From Burkholderia sp. 8Y (GTDB taxonomy: Bacteria > Pseudomonadota > Gammaproteobacteria > Burkholderiales > Burkholderiaceae): DNA of 64,000 nt. The stretch covers positions 2,085,213-2,149,212 of the forward strand of contig NZ_LR733519.1 of the NCBI RefSeq assembly GCF_902506145.1, given 5' to 3'. This document shows positions 35,331-44,579 of the stretch, one piece after another (the first letter of the stretch is position 1; each line of letters starts with the position of its first letter). The notes below the pieces were generated by a model. It worked only from the letters and a program-made list of their open reading frames with translations, ran no database searches and was not told where the DNA came from. Made by a program: the position numbers and the translations under genes.

Positions 35331-35729
35331 ATGGCTCGTGAAATCATTCGCGTGGAACCGCTGTCCACCTGGCTCGAACGATGGAAGGCGCCGACATCGG
35401 TTGTCACGCGGCATCGCGACACGGTGTATGTCTCGGGTCTGCCGCCCTTCGATCCGGCGACGGGCGAAGTGCTCGATGCGCCAATCGAGCAGCAGACGCA
35501 ACGCGTGCTCGAACAGTTGAAGCTGTGCGTGGAAACGGCGGGATCGTCGCTGGATCAGGTGCTGAAGTGCAACGTCTACTGCACGTCGGTCGAGATGTTC
35601 CCCGTCGTAAATGAAATCTATGCGCGCTTCTTCGGGCATGAGCCGCCGGCACGAATTTTCGTGAACGTTCCCGCATGGCCGGGACGTTTCGACATCGAGA
35701 TCGACTGCATTGCGGCGATGTCAGATTAA
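35331..35729 (+). CDS. RidA-family protein
   Basis: The 132-residue protein of the RidA/YjgF family (enamine/imine deaminases) shows VVTRHRDTVYVSGLPPFDPATGEV and the C-terminal PPARIFVNVPAWPGRFDIEIDCIAA. The Arg that holds the carboxylate in RidA itself (SRSxR) is represented by ARIFV, so it may belong to another RidA subfamily. AAAGGAGACC precedes the ATG. It is in an operon with the PEP mutase-family gene. Confidence 0.88.
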   Translation: MAREIIRVEPLSTWLERWKAPTSVVTRHRDTVYVSGLPPFDPATGEVLDAPIEQQTQRVLEQLKLCVETAGSSLDQVLKCNVYCTSVEMFPVVNEIYARFFGHEPPARIFVNVPAWPGRFDIEIDCIAAMSD

Positions 35730-35746
35730 GCCAGCGACGACTGCGG

Positions 35747-36874
35747 TTATTCCAGCGTCTGCGCGCCACGCCATACGCGGCATTGCTGGCGCACGACTTC
35801 ATGCAGCGAATCATGCGCGCCATAGACGCGGCGTAACCACATGGCATCGCTCAGACCGTCGGTCACGGTGCGGCGGATGGCATCGAGACCTTCTTCCGCA
35901 CCGAGAGCGTGCGCGTGCGGCGCGACTGCATCGAGCGTCGCAAGAATGTCTTCGCGAATCGGGCGGCGATCCCCGGTTTCCGGATTCACGCAGGTGCCAT
36001 CCAGTCCGAAACGGCAGGCCATGAACCGGTTTGCCCGATAGACATCGTAATCGCGCTCGCTCAAGTGCAAGGGCGAATCGGTCAGCACATAGCGCGCCAG
36101 CGACTGAATATAAGCGGCGATGGCCGCCGCCCATTCGACGCGCAGCGGGGTATCCATGACGCGCACTTCGATGGTGCCGTATCCCGGACTCGGACGAATG
36201 TCCCAATAGAAGTCCTTCAGGCTCTTGACGAGACCCGTATGCGTCATGCGATCGAAGTATTCCTCGAAGTCACTCCATTTCGTCACGAAAGGCGCTTGCC
36301 CCGAGAGAGGAAACGGCGCGACTGAATTCAGCCGGGCGCACTGGAATTGCGTGTCGCTGCCTTGCACGAACGGAGAAGAAGCAGCCAGCGCGATGAAATG
36401 CGGCACGTACCGCGAAAGCGAGTGCAACAGCACGAGCGCCGAGTCGGGATCGGGGCAACCGACATGCACATGCTGGCCGAAGATAGTGAATTGCTGGTAG
36501 AGCGCGCCGTACAGCGCCATCAAATATTCCGAGCGTTCGCGTCCGTCGGAACGCTGGTCGTACCAGTTCTGGAAGAAGTTCGTTCCTCCGCCGCACACGC
36601 CGACATTCAGAAAATCGCCTGCGCGCACCAGCGTATCGCGCAGCACCTGCAATTCGCTTCTTGCCTGATCGAAATTCGTGCATATGCCCGTCGACAACTC
36701 GATCATGCCCTCCGTCGTCTCGGGATTGATCGCGCCCGCGAAACGCTCTTCGCGCACGCGATTGAGCAACTCCGTCGTCGCCTTCGTGAGGTTGTAGTCG
36801 TGCGTATTGACGACCTGAACTTCGAGTTCGACGCCAATGGTGAACGGCTCTGACGACGCAAATGGCTGCAGCAT
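35747..36874 (-). CDS. YbdK-type carboxylate-amine ligase (GCS2 family)
   Basis: The 375-residue protein belongs to the glutamate-cysteine ligase 2 family: [13 protein letters not shown] at the start, [47 protein letters not shown] and [25 protein letters not shown]. These enzymes make amide bonds with ATP, and E. coli YbdK has weak gamma-glutamylcysteine activity. The ATG at 36874 has AGGA 7 nt upstream and gives the usual length near 372; an in-frame ATG lies at 36919. Confidence 0.92.
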   Translation of the reverse strand: MLQPFASSEPFTIGVELEVQVVNTHDYNLTKATTELLNRVREERFAGAINPETTEGMIELSTGICTNFDQARSELQVLRDTLVRAGDFLNVGVCGGGTNFFQNWYDQRSDGRERSEYLMALYGALYQQFTIFGQHVHVGCPDPDSALVLLHSLSRYVPHFIALAASSPFVQGSDTQFQCARLNSVAPFPLSGQAPFVTKWSDFEEYFDRMTHTGLVKSLKDFYWDIRPSPGYGTIEVRVMDTPLRVEWAAAIAAYIQSLARYVLTDSPLHLSERDYDVYRANRFMACRFGLDGTCVNPETGDRRPIREDILATLDAVAPHAHALGAEEGLDAIRRTVTDGLSDAMWLRRVYGAHDSLHEVVRQQCRVWRGAQTLE

Positions 36875-37058
36875 GGGATGTCCTGTTTCACGCGAGACGA
36901 GACAAAGCGGCGAATTCATTCTACCTGCTTGGCCTGTTTGACGAGTCGCGCGCGCGCATGTGAGTGGCTACCGACGCGCTCGCCGCCAGCGCGTCCGAGA
37001 CACCGTTTGTCCTTTTCAGCAGGCATAGTCAGTATCGAGATTTCACCGCATCCTGACC

Positions 37059-37544
37059 ATGCCCACTCCTGCCAAGCACGCACCGTACGATCCGCCGCAC
37101 GACACGGAATCGCTCGTCCTCACCTGGATAAGACGCGCCCGCGAAGCGCAGATCCGCCACTACGCGATGGCCGATCGCCTGAGCGCATGTGCGCGACGTC
37201 TGGGGCTGGCGGTCATCGCCATCACCGCGCTCACGGGCACGTCGGCGTTCCTGTCGCTGGTGACGCTCGCGGTGTCGCCGCAAATGCGTGTCGTCGTCGG
37301 CCTGACGAGCATGAGCGCCGCGGTGCTGGCCTCGTTGCAGACGTTTCTTCGCTATAGCGAGCGCGCGGAATTGCATCGCAAAGCCGGCGCGCGCTATGGC
37401 GCGGTGCGGCGTCGGCTCGAAACCATTCACGTGGACGGGGCGCGCGAAGAAACCCTGTTCAGCATCGATGTCGTGCGCGACGAACTCGACGAGATCGCGC
37501 AAAACGCGCCGCACGTGCCGCGCCGGATCATGGCCGCGTCTTAG
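37059..37544 (+). CDS. SLATT-type two-TM protein
   Basis: The 161-residue protein has a soluble N terminus with WIRRAREAQIRHYAMADRLS, two adjacent membrane spans (about residues 49-69 and 76-97) and a helical C terminus with FLRYSERAELHRKAGARYGAVRRRLE. This is the layout of SLATT domains, two-TM predicted pore effectors described in bacterial conflict and nucleotide-signalling systems. No CD-NTase, SLOG or protease partner is next to it. The neighbours are YbdK ligase (divergent) and cytochrome c peroxidase (convergent, 12 nt apart). Confidence 0.7.
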   Translation: MPTPAKHAPYDPPHDTESLVLTWIRRAREAQIRHYAMADRLSACARRLGLAVIAITALTGTSAFLSLVTLAVSPQMRVVVGLTSMSAAVLASLQTFLRYSERAELHRKAGARYGAVRRRLETIHVDGAREETLFSIDVVRDELDEIAQNAPHVPRRIMAAS

Positions 37545-37556
37545 CGGCCCCGCATT

Positions 37557-38969
37557 TCAGGGCTTGTAACCGTCGTTCAGCGTCTTGAGAAACGCGACGA
37601 TGTCGTGAATGTCCGCTTGCGTCATCGCGGGCGTGTCGCCGAGCTTGCGATCGAACGGCGCGTCCTTGCCGTCCACATTCGCCCGGAATTGCGGCGGCAG
37701 GTCGTCGTACTTGCGCACCTCGCCCTTGCCGTCTTTCGGATAGAACTTCTGCGGCGCGGTGTTGCGCTCGTTGTAGAACGCCATCACGTCGTCGAGCGAG
37801 CGATAAATGCCGTTGTGAAAGAACGCGTGCCGCGTCGCGACATTGCGCAACGTGGGCGTCAGGAACATGCCGCAATACTGCGTCTCGCCGCGAAGGTCTT
37901 CGCGAAACGGGCCGCACACGCCCATGTCGTAAAACTTAGGATTGCGATTGATCGCAAGCGCATAGTTGCGCGGCACGCCGAGCGATTCGTACTGGAAGTC
38001 GGTGAACATCGGCGGCAGTCCGTCGGGGCTCGGCTTCGACAAGTGGCAGCCCGCGCAATTCGCCTTGTCGGGATCGTTGAAAAGGCGCAGGCCGTGCAAT
38101 TCCGCCTGCGTGAGGCGCGCCTTGCCTTCGAGCCAGTAGTCGAATTTGCTCGTGTACGGATGAAACGCCTGTTCCTCGACCTGATAGCGAGCCACCGCGA
38201 ACATCGCCTCCGACACCGCCAGGTCGCCGCTATGGAATATGCGCGGCCCGAAGAGCTTCTCGAAGTCCGCCTTGTATGCCGTATGCGCGAGCTTTTCCGC
38301 GACTTGCGCGAGGCTCGTGTTCGCCATCTCCACGGGATTGACCATCGGACCGCTCGCTTGCGCCTGCAAGGTGTCCGCGCGGCCATCCCAGAAGAGACCG
38401 CCTTGCGGCACCATCGCGGGGGCGGCGGGCGCGACGCCTGCATTCTTTTGCGCGCGTGCCGTGCCGCTCGCCCGCGCCGCGAGCTTCGCGAGGTCCGGTG
38501 CTTCGTCGGCATCGCCTTGATCGGGACCGATGCTGAATGCCGGCTGCCGATAAAGGTACATGAGCGAAGGCGGCGGCCGGTATCCCGGCAACGTCAGATG
38601 CGGCCCGCCCTGCTGCACCGCGAGGTCGTTGGGCGGCCCGAACGCATGGGCCGGATCGTGGCACGAGGCACACGACTGCTGGCCGGACGCCGACAGACTT
38701 CGGTCGAAGAAAATGTGCTTGCCGAGCTGCGCGACGGCGCTCAGTTCGACCGTCGGTGGACGCTGCAGCACGACCGGATGCGCATTGGCGCCGGTCAGGT
38801 TCTCCACGATATCGCCGATCGCCGCCGGCACGCGCGACGGCGCCACGACGGCATACGCGGCGAACGCGCCCGCCGCGACGACGAGCGCGGCGGCCACGCG
38901 AAGCACGCGGCGCGTTGCGCCCGGTTTGTCACTGGGGGGACCGAGAGCCGGATCGACGATAGTGGACAT
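37557..38969 (-). CDS. Di-heme cytochrome c peroxidase-family protein
   Basis: The 470-residue protein has an N-terminal membrane anchor (VLRVAAALVVAAGAFAAYAVV) and two c-type heme sites, CASCH near residue 100 and CAGCH near residue 315. Typical peroxidase/MauG segments include LGKHIFFDRSLSASGQQSCASCHDPAHAF, LFWDGRADTL and TPTLRNVATRHAFFHNGIYRSLDDVMAFY. It would reduce hydrogen peroxide or perform MauG-like oxidation in the periplasm. The start at 38969 has no clear ribosome-binding site. The phosphoesterase gene lies upstream on the same strand, separated by a terminator. Confidence 0.9.
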   Translation of the reverse strand: MSTIVDPALGPPSDKPGATRRVLRVAAALVVAAGAFAAYAVVAPSRVPAAIGDIVENLTGANAHPVVLQRPPTVELSAVAQLGKHIFFDRSLSASGQQSCASCHDPAHAFGPPNDLAVQQGGPHLTLPGYRPPPSLMYLYRQPAFSIGPDQGDADEAPDLAKLAARASGTARAQKNAGVAPAAPAMVPQGGLFWDGRADTLQAQASGPMVNPVEMANTSLAQVAEKLAHTAYKADFEKLFGPRIFHSGDLAVSEAMFAVARYQVEEQAFHPYTSKFDYWLEGKARLTQAELHGLRLFNDPDKANCAGCHLSKPSPDGLPPMFTDFQYESLGVPRNYALAINRNPKFYDMGVCGPFREDLRGETQYCGMFLTPTLRNVATRHAFFHNGIYRSLDDVMAFYNERNTAPQKFYPKDGKGEVRKYDDLPPQFRANVDGKDAPFDRKLGDTPAMTQADIHDIVAFLKTLNDGYKP

Positions 38970-39031
38970 GAACTGACGAATACAAAAAGCGTTGCTGAAA
39001 ACGCGTCGTCGCCGGCAAGCGGCGACATGAA

Positions 39032-39062
39032 CACGCACGGACGTGCCGTGCGTCCGTGCGTG
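39032..39062 (-). terminator. Intrinsic-type terminator after the phosphoesterase gene
   Basis: CACGCACGGACG at 39032-39043 pairs exactly with CGTCCGTGCGTG at 39051-39062 around a 7-nt loop. It begins 7 nt past the stop codon of the minus-strand phosphoesterase gene and is followed on that strand by TTCATGT. The stem is strong, the T tract short. Confidence 0.65.
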
Positions 39063-39069
39063 GCTCGGC

Positions 39070-40746
39070 TCAGATGGCAGGCACCGATGCCACCGGCGAA
39101 CCGAGGTTCGGATCGACGAAGAGCGTCGGGTTGTTGCCCTTGCCCGTGAAGTCGAACATGCCCATGATGCTGCCCGCAGTGGCATCGAACGAGCCGCCGC
39201 CCAGACGCGCCGAGCCGAGCCAGTTGTCTTCGATGAAGCGCACGACGGAAGCCTGGCTGATCGGCGTGTGATCGACGTAGTTCACCTTCGCCCACGGCGA
39301 GATCACGAGGAACGGAATGCGCGTGCCGGGACCGCAGCGGCCGTTGACCGCGCCGCCGTTCACGCCGATCGGCGCCGCGCCCGAGCCGCACTTGCCCGCG
39401 CCGTTCAGCTGATCGGCTTGCGCGTCGAACGACGACGAAGTCGGCGTCGCATACGCGTGGTCGTACCAGCCGTCCGAGTCGTCCCATGCGACGATCACGG
39501 CGGTGCTGCTCCAGTCCGGCTGCTGCTGCAGGAAGTTCACGACCTTCGCCGTGAAAGCCTGTTCGTCGAGCGGGTCCGAGTAGCCGGCGTGGCCGTCCTG
39601 AAACGCGGGCGCCTTCACGAAACTCACCGACGGATAGTTGCCGGCCTTCACCGCCGCGAAGAAGTCGTCGCTGTCGTACTGATGGTTCGCGGGCTCCGGC
39701 GTCTTGCCGTCCGCCTCCACCGACGAGCCGATCGCCGCCGTCGCGCTCGGGCGCAAGTGCTGCGGATTCGCCGTCGACGCGTAGTACTGGAACCAGTTGT
39801 GGTGCGCGACATAGTCGGCGGTCGGCTGCCCGACCACCGGCGACACGGTGCTGCGCTTGCAGCCGGTCGTGCCGTTGCTGTTGACGGTCGCGAGGTTGAA
39901 GCCGCCCATGAAGCCGCCCCACGTGATGTTCTTCGCGTTGAGCAGGTCGCCGATATTCTTCGAGGTCATCAACGCCTGATCCGTCGCGCTCGAGCAGATG
40001 TCGTTCGCCGGATCGACGTCGTTGATCATCGAGTAGCCGCCCTGGCCGTCCGCGACATAGTACGAACCGGAAGCCGTCGTCAGATTGAACACCGGCTTGC
40101 TCGCCTTGACGATCTGCATGCCGTTGTTCTGGCCGGACACCACTTCGAGCGCGCCGGGCGTCGACGGGCCGTAGGTGTCGGTGTAGGCGTTGTCGCTCAT
40201 CGCGAACTTCTGCGCGTAGTTCCAGAGCGCGGCGACGGTATTGCCGTCGAAGTAGCCCATCACCTGCCCGGCCGTGCCGAACGAACCCGCGCCGCCGCTC
40301 GAACCCTTACCCGTGTATTTCGGGAACAGGTCCGCCGCGCCGTTGTTGTAAGCCTGCTGCTCGGCCGTGTAGGCGTGGTTCTGGTCGGCCGTGGCCGCTT
40401 GCGTGCGGTCGAGGCGGAACGGGTTGGCCGCCGCCGTGCCGTTTAGCGTGTTGGTGAAGTTCGGGTTGGCGGTCAAAAGCGTGCCGCTCGGACCGTTGAC
40501 GGCCGGCGTGCCCGCCGCCGCCGTGAAGGCCGGTTCGCCGGCGGGGTTCGTGGCGTTCGGATAGGTCGCGAAGTAGTGATCGAACGAAACGTTCTCGTTG
40601 AAGATCACGACGAGATGCTTGATCGGCGTCGCCGTGGCGAGCTTGTTCTGCGCGCTTTGGGCGCTGTCGTTGTGATCGCTGCCGCAGGCGTACAGGCCAA
40701 ACGCGGCGGCGGCCGACGCGCCAACCATGAGGGCTCGACGAAACAT
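39070..40746 (-). CDS. Phosphoesterase (acid phosphatase/phospholipase C-like) lipoprotein
   Basis: The 558-residue protein has a lipoprotein signal (AAAFGLYAC, Cys21) and a PF04185-type phosphoesterase domain. Visible motifs are IKHLVVIFNENVSFDHYFATYPNA (metal-binding Asn/Glu), AMSDNAYTDTYGPSTPGALEVVSGQNNG, and VIVAWDDSDGWYDHAY with metal-binding Asp and His. The FATYPNATNP start is like the AcpA-type acid phosphatases of Burkholderia. It would release phosphate from organic esters in the periplasm. CACCGGAGTTCCCTTC precedes the ATG. Confidence 0.9.
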   Translation of the reverse strand: MFRRALMVGASAAAAFGLYACGSDHNDSAQSAQNKLATATPIKHLVVIFNENVSFDHYFATYPNATNPAGEPAFTAAAGTPAVNGPSGTLLTANPNFTNTLNGTAAANPFRLDRTQAATADQNHAYTAEQQAYNNGAADLFPKYTGKGSSGGAGSFGTAGQVMGYFDGNTVAALWNYAQKFAMSDNAYTDTYGPSTPGALEVVSGQNNGMQIVKASKPVFNLTTASGSYYVADGQGGYSMINDVDPANDICSSATDQALMTSKNIGDLLNAKNITWGGFMGGFNLATVNSNGTTGCKRSTVSPVVGQPTADYVAHHNWFQYYASTANPQHLRPSATAAIGSSVEADGKTPEPANHQYDSDDFFAAVKAGNYPSVSFVKAPAFQDGHAGYSDPLDEQAFTAKVVNFLQQQPDWSSTAVIVAWDDSDGWYDHAYATPTSSSFDAQADQLNGAGKCGSGAAPIGVNGGAVNGRCGPGTRIPFLVISPWAKVNYVDHTPISQASVVRFIEDNWLGSARLGGGSFDATAGSIMGMFDFTGKGNNPTLFVDPNLGSPVASVPAI

Positions 40747-41207
40747 GAAGGGAACTCCGGTGTCGTTTTGATAGTGGTTCGTTCGTTCGCGCTTTCAGGC
40801 GCCACGGAAGCGATGGCGGCACTTGCAAGCTCAATGGATTTAAGCACTTGCTGATGGCCTCATTAAGACAGCGCGCTTGCGAGCCACTTACTCGGAGTTG
40901 ACGTTCCTTCGCGGCTGTCTTTCGCTTTCGTTACGACCGCGTGCGCCACCTGCCCGACTGGACAGAAAATGAGCACGGCCGATGCGGGTAAATGCGCGCT
41001 TCGTGCCGCTAAAGCATCGCGTTCGGGCGACGTAAACCAGCTATCGCCCCGCTTACGATCCGGGGCTAGTCGAGCCGCTCGTCCATCGGAAGTCTGCCCT
41101 TCAAAGCCCATGTTTACTCACCTTCGAGTTATCACGCGCCGCGTCGTCGCCCGTCGCGGCGATGCGCCGGGCACGCGCGGGCCTTCCATCGACCGGAGGC
41201 AGTCGCC
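40747..41207. other. Divergent intergenic region
   Basis: These 461 bases hold no supported gene. They separate the leftward phosphoesterase and the rightward GGDEF gene, so both promoters should be here. A minus-strand frame at 40863-41111 has no recognisable product. The ribosome-binding site CCGGAGG for the GGDEF gene ends near 41200. Confidence 0.45.
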
Positions 41208-42389
41208 ATGATTCTCGATGATGCGTCCGCTGCGACGTCCGATGTGGCGTCGGACGGGTGCCCGACGACGCATCGCCGCGGCAGCGGCTTTGCGCGTCGC
41301 TCGTACGGCCTGCGCTGCATCGGCCTCGCGATGGGTTTCATGCTCGTCGAGACCGTGCTCTGGACGCAGCAAGCATCCGCCGGCGCGCGGCTCTTCGTGC
41401 TTGCGTATTGCTTCGGCTGGCCGCACGTCGCGTTTCTGCTCGCGCGCAGGGGCGCGCACCCGGACCGCTGCGAGCGGCGCAACATCTATGTGGACAACAT
41501 GGCCGGCGCGATGATCGTCGTCGCGATGAAGTTCGCCTGGCTGCCGTCCACGCTCGTTCTCCTGATGTTCATGATGAACAACGTCGCGGCGGGCGGCGCG
41601 CGCTTGCTCGCCCGGGGTTCGCTCTTTTGTCTCTTCGGATTCGGGCTGGGCGCGCTCGTGTTCGGTGTCGGTTTCGACTGGGGCAGCGTGTCGGCAAGCA
41701 CCATCGCGAGTGCGCCGATGCTCATCGTTTATCCGCTGTCGCTCGGCATCGTCACGCACCGCACGGCAATCAAGCTGGCCGATCGCTCGCGCGCGCTCAA
41801 GCATCTGAACGAACGCGACGCGCTCACCGGCCTCCTGAATCGCGCGACGCTCGCCCGCCGTCTGGACGAGACGCTCGCGCGGGCGCGCGCCGAGGGCACG
41901 CGCGTGAGCGTGCTCTTCATCGATCTCGACGAGTTCAAGGTGGTGAACGATTCGCTCGGCCATCACTTCGGCGACGAACTGCTCGCGACCGTCGCGACGC
42001 GGCTCGCGCAGACGGGCGGCGTCACGGAGCAGATCGGGCGGTATGGCGGCGATGGATTCGTCGTGGTGTCGACGCTGCCCGCGCTGAAAGCGGTGCAGTC
42101 GCTGGCGGGACGGCTCATCGACGCGGTGAACGCGCCCGTGCAGCTTGGCGGCGACGTGGTGCGTCCGCGTCTGAGCGTGGGCATCAGCACGTGCCCGGAA
42201 GACGGCAACGGGGCGCAGCCGCTTCTCAACAAGGCAGACGCGGCGATGTATGCGGCCAAGCACGGGGGAAGAAATCGGTGGATCGTGTTCGGCGATGAAC
42301 TGGCTGAGCTGCGGTGTACGGGTGAGTGCGGCGCTCGGGGCGCTGGCGTTCACGCAGCTTACTGCGCGACGGAATCCAGCCCGGTTTAG
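41208..42389 (+). CDS. Membrane GGDEF protein with degenerate GGDGF motif
   Basis: The 393-residue protein has an N-terminal membrane sensor of about 190 residues with five or six spans, resembling MASE2. A GGDEF domain follows from about residue 200 (LNERDALTGLLNRATLARRLDE, FIDLDEFKVVNDSLGHHFGDELL). The active-site motif is GGDGF at 280-284: the Glu that helps catalysis is Gly283 (codon GGA). No RxxD inhibitory site is visible. It may bind GTP or c-di-GMP as a receptor, or be inactive. CCGGAGGCAGTCGCC precedes the ATG. Confidence 0.9.
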   Translation: MILDDASAATSDVASDGCPTTHRRGSGFARRSYGLRCIGLAMGFMLVETVLWTQQASAGARLFVLAYCFGWPHVAFLLARRGAHPDRCERRNIYVDNMAGAMIVVAMKFAWLPSTLVLLMFMMNNVAAGGARLLARGSLFCLFGFGLGALVFGVGFDWGSVSASTIASAPMLIVYPLSLGIVTHRTAIKLADRSRALKHLNERDALTGLLNRATLARRLDETLARARAEGTRVSVLFIDLDEFKVVNDSLGHHFGDELLATVATRLAQTGGVTEQIGRYGGDGFVVVSTLPALKAVQSLAGRLIDAVNAPVQLGGDVVRPRLSVGISTCPEDGNGAQPLLNKADAAMYAAKHGGRNRWIVFGDELAELRCTGECGARGAGVHAAYCATESSPV

Positions 42390-42670
42390 CGCACCGTCGG
42401 CTGCGCGGCGGGCGACGCGAGGAACTCGATCAGCGCCCGCGCTTCGTCCGGATGCTTCGCGCCGACCCGGAATGCCGGCCGCATAGCGCGTCACCGACTG
42501 CACTTCTTCCGGCACCTCGCCGACGAATTCGACGCCCGGCACGGGCAACAACTCGGCGATCTGCTGAAGGCCCAGCTCGTAGTCGCGCTCGCGACAATCG
42601 ACGCCACCGGGATGTGCGGCACCATCTTCGCCTTCGGCGCGACCTGCTTCTCGATGATCACGCGCAAAAC
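42386..42670 (-). pseudogene. Remnant of a ModA-like substrate-binding protein
   Basis: Three minus-strand frames carry successive parts of one binding-protein C terminus. They are RVIIEKQVAPKAKMV, then RDYELGLQQIAELLPVPGVEF with EEVQSVTRYAAGI, then AFRVGAKHPDEARALIEFLA with SPAAQPTVR and a stop at 42386-42388. The frame changes near 42595 and near 42480, and no 5' part is visible. The order and motifs match the end of the molybdate-type (ModA-like) binding proteins. The stop overlaps the GGDEF gene's stop. Confidence 0.75.
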
Positions 42671-42834
42671 AAACTGATGACATCGCTCGGTTCTGCGTCT
42701 GACGCCCGGGCCAAGCCCGACAACTTCACGATGAGATTTCCGGCGAAGGCCTCGGATATCACGAGATCATGGAGCGCGCAAAGGACATGTTCAACCTTTG
42801 GTAATGTGCGAAAAAGCACACACGGAAGAATCCA

Positions 42835-43359
42835 ATGACCGATTCAAAAAAAGAAATCGAGCGGCGTCTCTCAGTTCTTCAAGGGTTGCAGTTAAGCGGC
42901 GTGAATCGCGCAGCCGATATGCTTACCTTGGCGTTCGGTGCGCAACGACCGGTAACCAACTTTAGAGGGGTGGTGAAGCATGTCGGCGAGTGGGCGCTTC
43001 ACATCCAATCTGCGTGGCGACTTGAACAGATGGGCCGTGTCGCGGCAACAGAGGTAGATCTGCGACGCGGGGATGACGAGGCGCGCGCAACAGTTCACCG
43101 TCTGCAACGGTTATTACTCGAACCCGACTTCCCGATTGTTGAATCGGTGACAGCGAATGAAGCAGGCGGTGTTTCGCTTTCCCTATCGGGCGACTTAAAT
43201 CTCACGGTTGTCCCAGATGCTGTAGAGGAAGATGAAGATTGGCGCTTTTTCGCGTCCGGGGTCGGGCGCCGCACTTGGTCATCAAAGGTGGCGCGGTTGC
43301 TCCAGAGTCTTCTGGCTGAAGAAAAAGCCTCGATGAGCTCCTCTCCCACGGCTCTTTGA
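42835..43359 (+). CDS. Hypothetical protein in an AT-richer islet
   Basis: The 174-residue soluble protein (MTDSKKEIERRLSVLQGLQLSG...) has an N-terminal amphipathic helix and a mid part with HIQSAWRLEQMGRVAATEVDL. An acidic VVPDAVEEDEDWRFFASG follows. I recognise no family. Base composition is close to 53% GC, clearly lower than the neighbours, and codon choice is less GC-biased, suggesting transfer. A short hairpin (TGTGC/GCACA, 42805-42820) and GGAAGAATCC precede the ATG. It lies between two gene remnants. Confidence 0.7.
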   Translation: MTDSKKEIERRLSVLQGLQLSGVNRAADMLTLAFGAQRPVTNFRGVVKHVGEWALHIQSAWRLEQMGRVAATEVDLRRGDDEARATVHRLQRLLLEPDFPIVESVTANEAGGVSLSLSGDLNLTVVPDAVEEDEDWRFFASGVGRRTWSSKVARLLQSLLAEEKASMSSSPTAL

Positions 43360-43567
43360 TCGTCGCCGCCTTCGGCATCCCAGTCGCGCGTCGGCGGCAT
43401 CCTGGTTCACGCGCGCTGATGGGCAAAGCCTGAGCTTCCCGCCAGCACGCGGTGGCGTGCGCGATGAATGCCGGGTTGGTCTGCGTGCGCCCGGTCGAAG
43501 CGTTGTCGATGAGCGCGCCTTGCTCGTGAAGCACCTTCGCGAGTTCAGCAGCTTGCACAGCCACGCC
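43360..43567 (-). pseudogene. Small fragment, possibly phage-derived
   Basis: The minus strand from 43552 downward reads VQAAELAKVLHEQGALIDNA, then TGRTQTNPAFIAHATACW, then loses sense. The pattern (hydrophobic helix, GALI, NPAF, AHA) is somewhat like the C terminus of small phage terminase subunits, but I am not sure. It has no good start and is cut at both ends, so I take it as a remnant next to the transferred gene at 42835. Confidence 0.3.
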
Positions 43568-44530
43568 CTACGCCACCGACTCCCCGTCGCCTTGCTCCTC
43601 CTCCAGCGACCGCCGATGCGCCAGCAACGCCATCAGCCGACGATCCCGCCAGCGGCTGCGCTCTTCGATGTTCTCTCGCGCAAGCACCGCGCGGCGCTCC
43701 GCATCGAGCTTCGCCAGCGTGTCGGCGGACCAGTCGAACGGCACGCGCGTCGCCGCGATACTGCGATACGTCCCGCCATAGCGCGACGCGTAATCCGCCA
43801 CGCCGCCGGGCGCGTTCAGATCGATGGTTTCGAACGGGCCCATGAACGACCATCGCATGGCGAGGCCGTCGCGCATCACCGTGTCGAGATCGGCGGCGCT
43901 CGCGTAGCCCTGCTCGTAGAGACTCAATGCTTCGTCGAGCACGGCGCCTTGCAGGCGATTGAGCAGAAACCCCGAAATCTCGCGATTGACGATCACAGGC
44001 TTCTGCCCCGCTTCCTCATACAGCGCGCGGGCACGCTGCAAGGTCTCGGGCGCGGTCCACGGCGCGCCGCACAGTTCGACGAGCGGCACGAGCGACGGCG
44101 GATTCACCGGATGCGCCACGAGACAGCGCGAGCCGCCTTGCAACCCTTCCGTGAAGGTCGATGCAGGCAAGCCCGACGTCGAGCTCGCGAGCAGCGCGTC
44201 GGGCTTCGTCAGGCGGTCGAGCTCGGCGAAGAGCGCGCGCTTTGCTTCGACCACTTCCGCGATGTTCTCCTGCACGAGATCGGCATCCGCGACGGTCTCG
44301 GCGAGCGTCGCGCCGGCTGTGATGCGCGCGACGATCGCGTCCACCGGCTCGTCGATCAGCCCGAACGAGGCGAGGTCCTCCACGCTCTCGCGAATGGCGG
44401 GCAGCGCGCCCGTCAGCATATGGGGCGCGGCATCGTGAATCCTGACTTGGAAGCCGTTGCGCGCGAACACGATGGCCCACGCGCGCCCGATACGTCCCGA
44501 ACCAATCACCGCGACCGTTCTTGCTTGCAT
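43568..44530 (-). CDS. 3-hydroxyacyl-CoA dehydrogenase-family (L-carnitine dehydrogenase-like)
   Basis: The 320-residue dehydrogenase has the Rossmann motif VAVIGSGRIGRAWA (residues 5-18), DADLVQENIAE, SSTSGLPAS, VAHPVNPPSLVPLVELC with the catalytic His, and REISGFLLNRLQGAVLDEAL. It is of the lambda-crystallin/carnitine dehydrogenase branch, active on beta-hydroxy acids. It follows a BKACE gene by 49 nt. The same enzyme pair appears again at 56244-58138, where it fits carnitine; this copy may act on another beta-hydroxy acid. ATG 44530 has GAGGA 8 nt upstream. Confidence 0.88.
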   Translation of the reverse strand: MQARTVAVIGSGRIGRAWAIVFARNGFQVRIHDAAPHMLTGALPAIRESVEDLASFGLIDEPVDAIVARITAGATLAETVADADLVQENIAEVVEAKRALFAELDRLTKPDALLASSTSGLPASTFTEGLQGGSRCLVAHPVNPPSLVPLVELCGAPWTAPETLQRARALYEEAGQKPVIVNREISGFLLNRLQGAVLDEALSLYEQGYASAADLDTVMRDGLAMRWSFMGPFETIDLNAPGGVADYASRYGGTYRSIAATRVPFDWSADTLAKLDAERRAVLARENIEERSRWRDRRLMALLAHRRSLEEEQGDGESVA

Positions 44531-44579
44531 TCGATTCATCCTCGATGGTTTGCCGTTGTCCTTCGCGACGCTTCGCGCG

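Noticed and set aside
37605..40446. Plus-strand frames opposite the peroxidase and phosphoesterase genes
   Set aside because: Antisense shadows with Arg-rich composition; the minus-strand genes carry heme and metal motifs.
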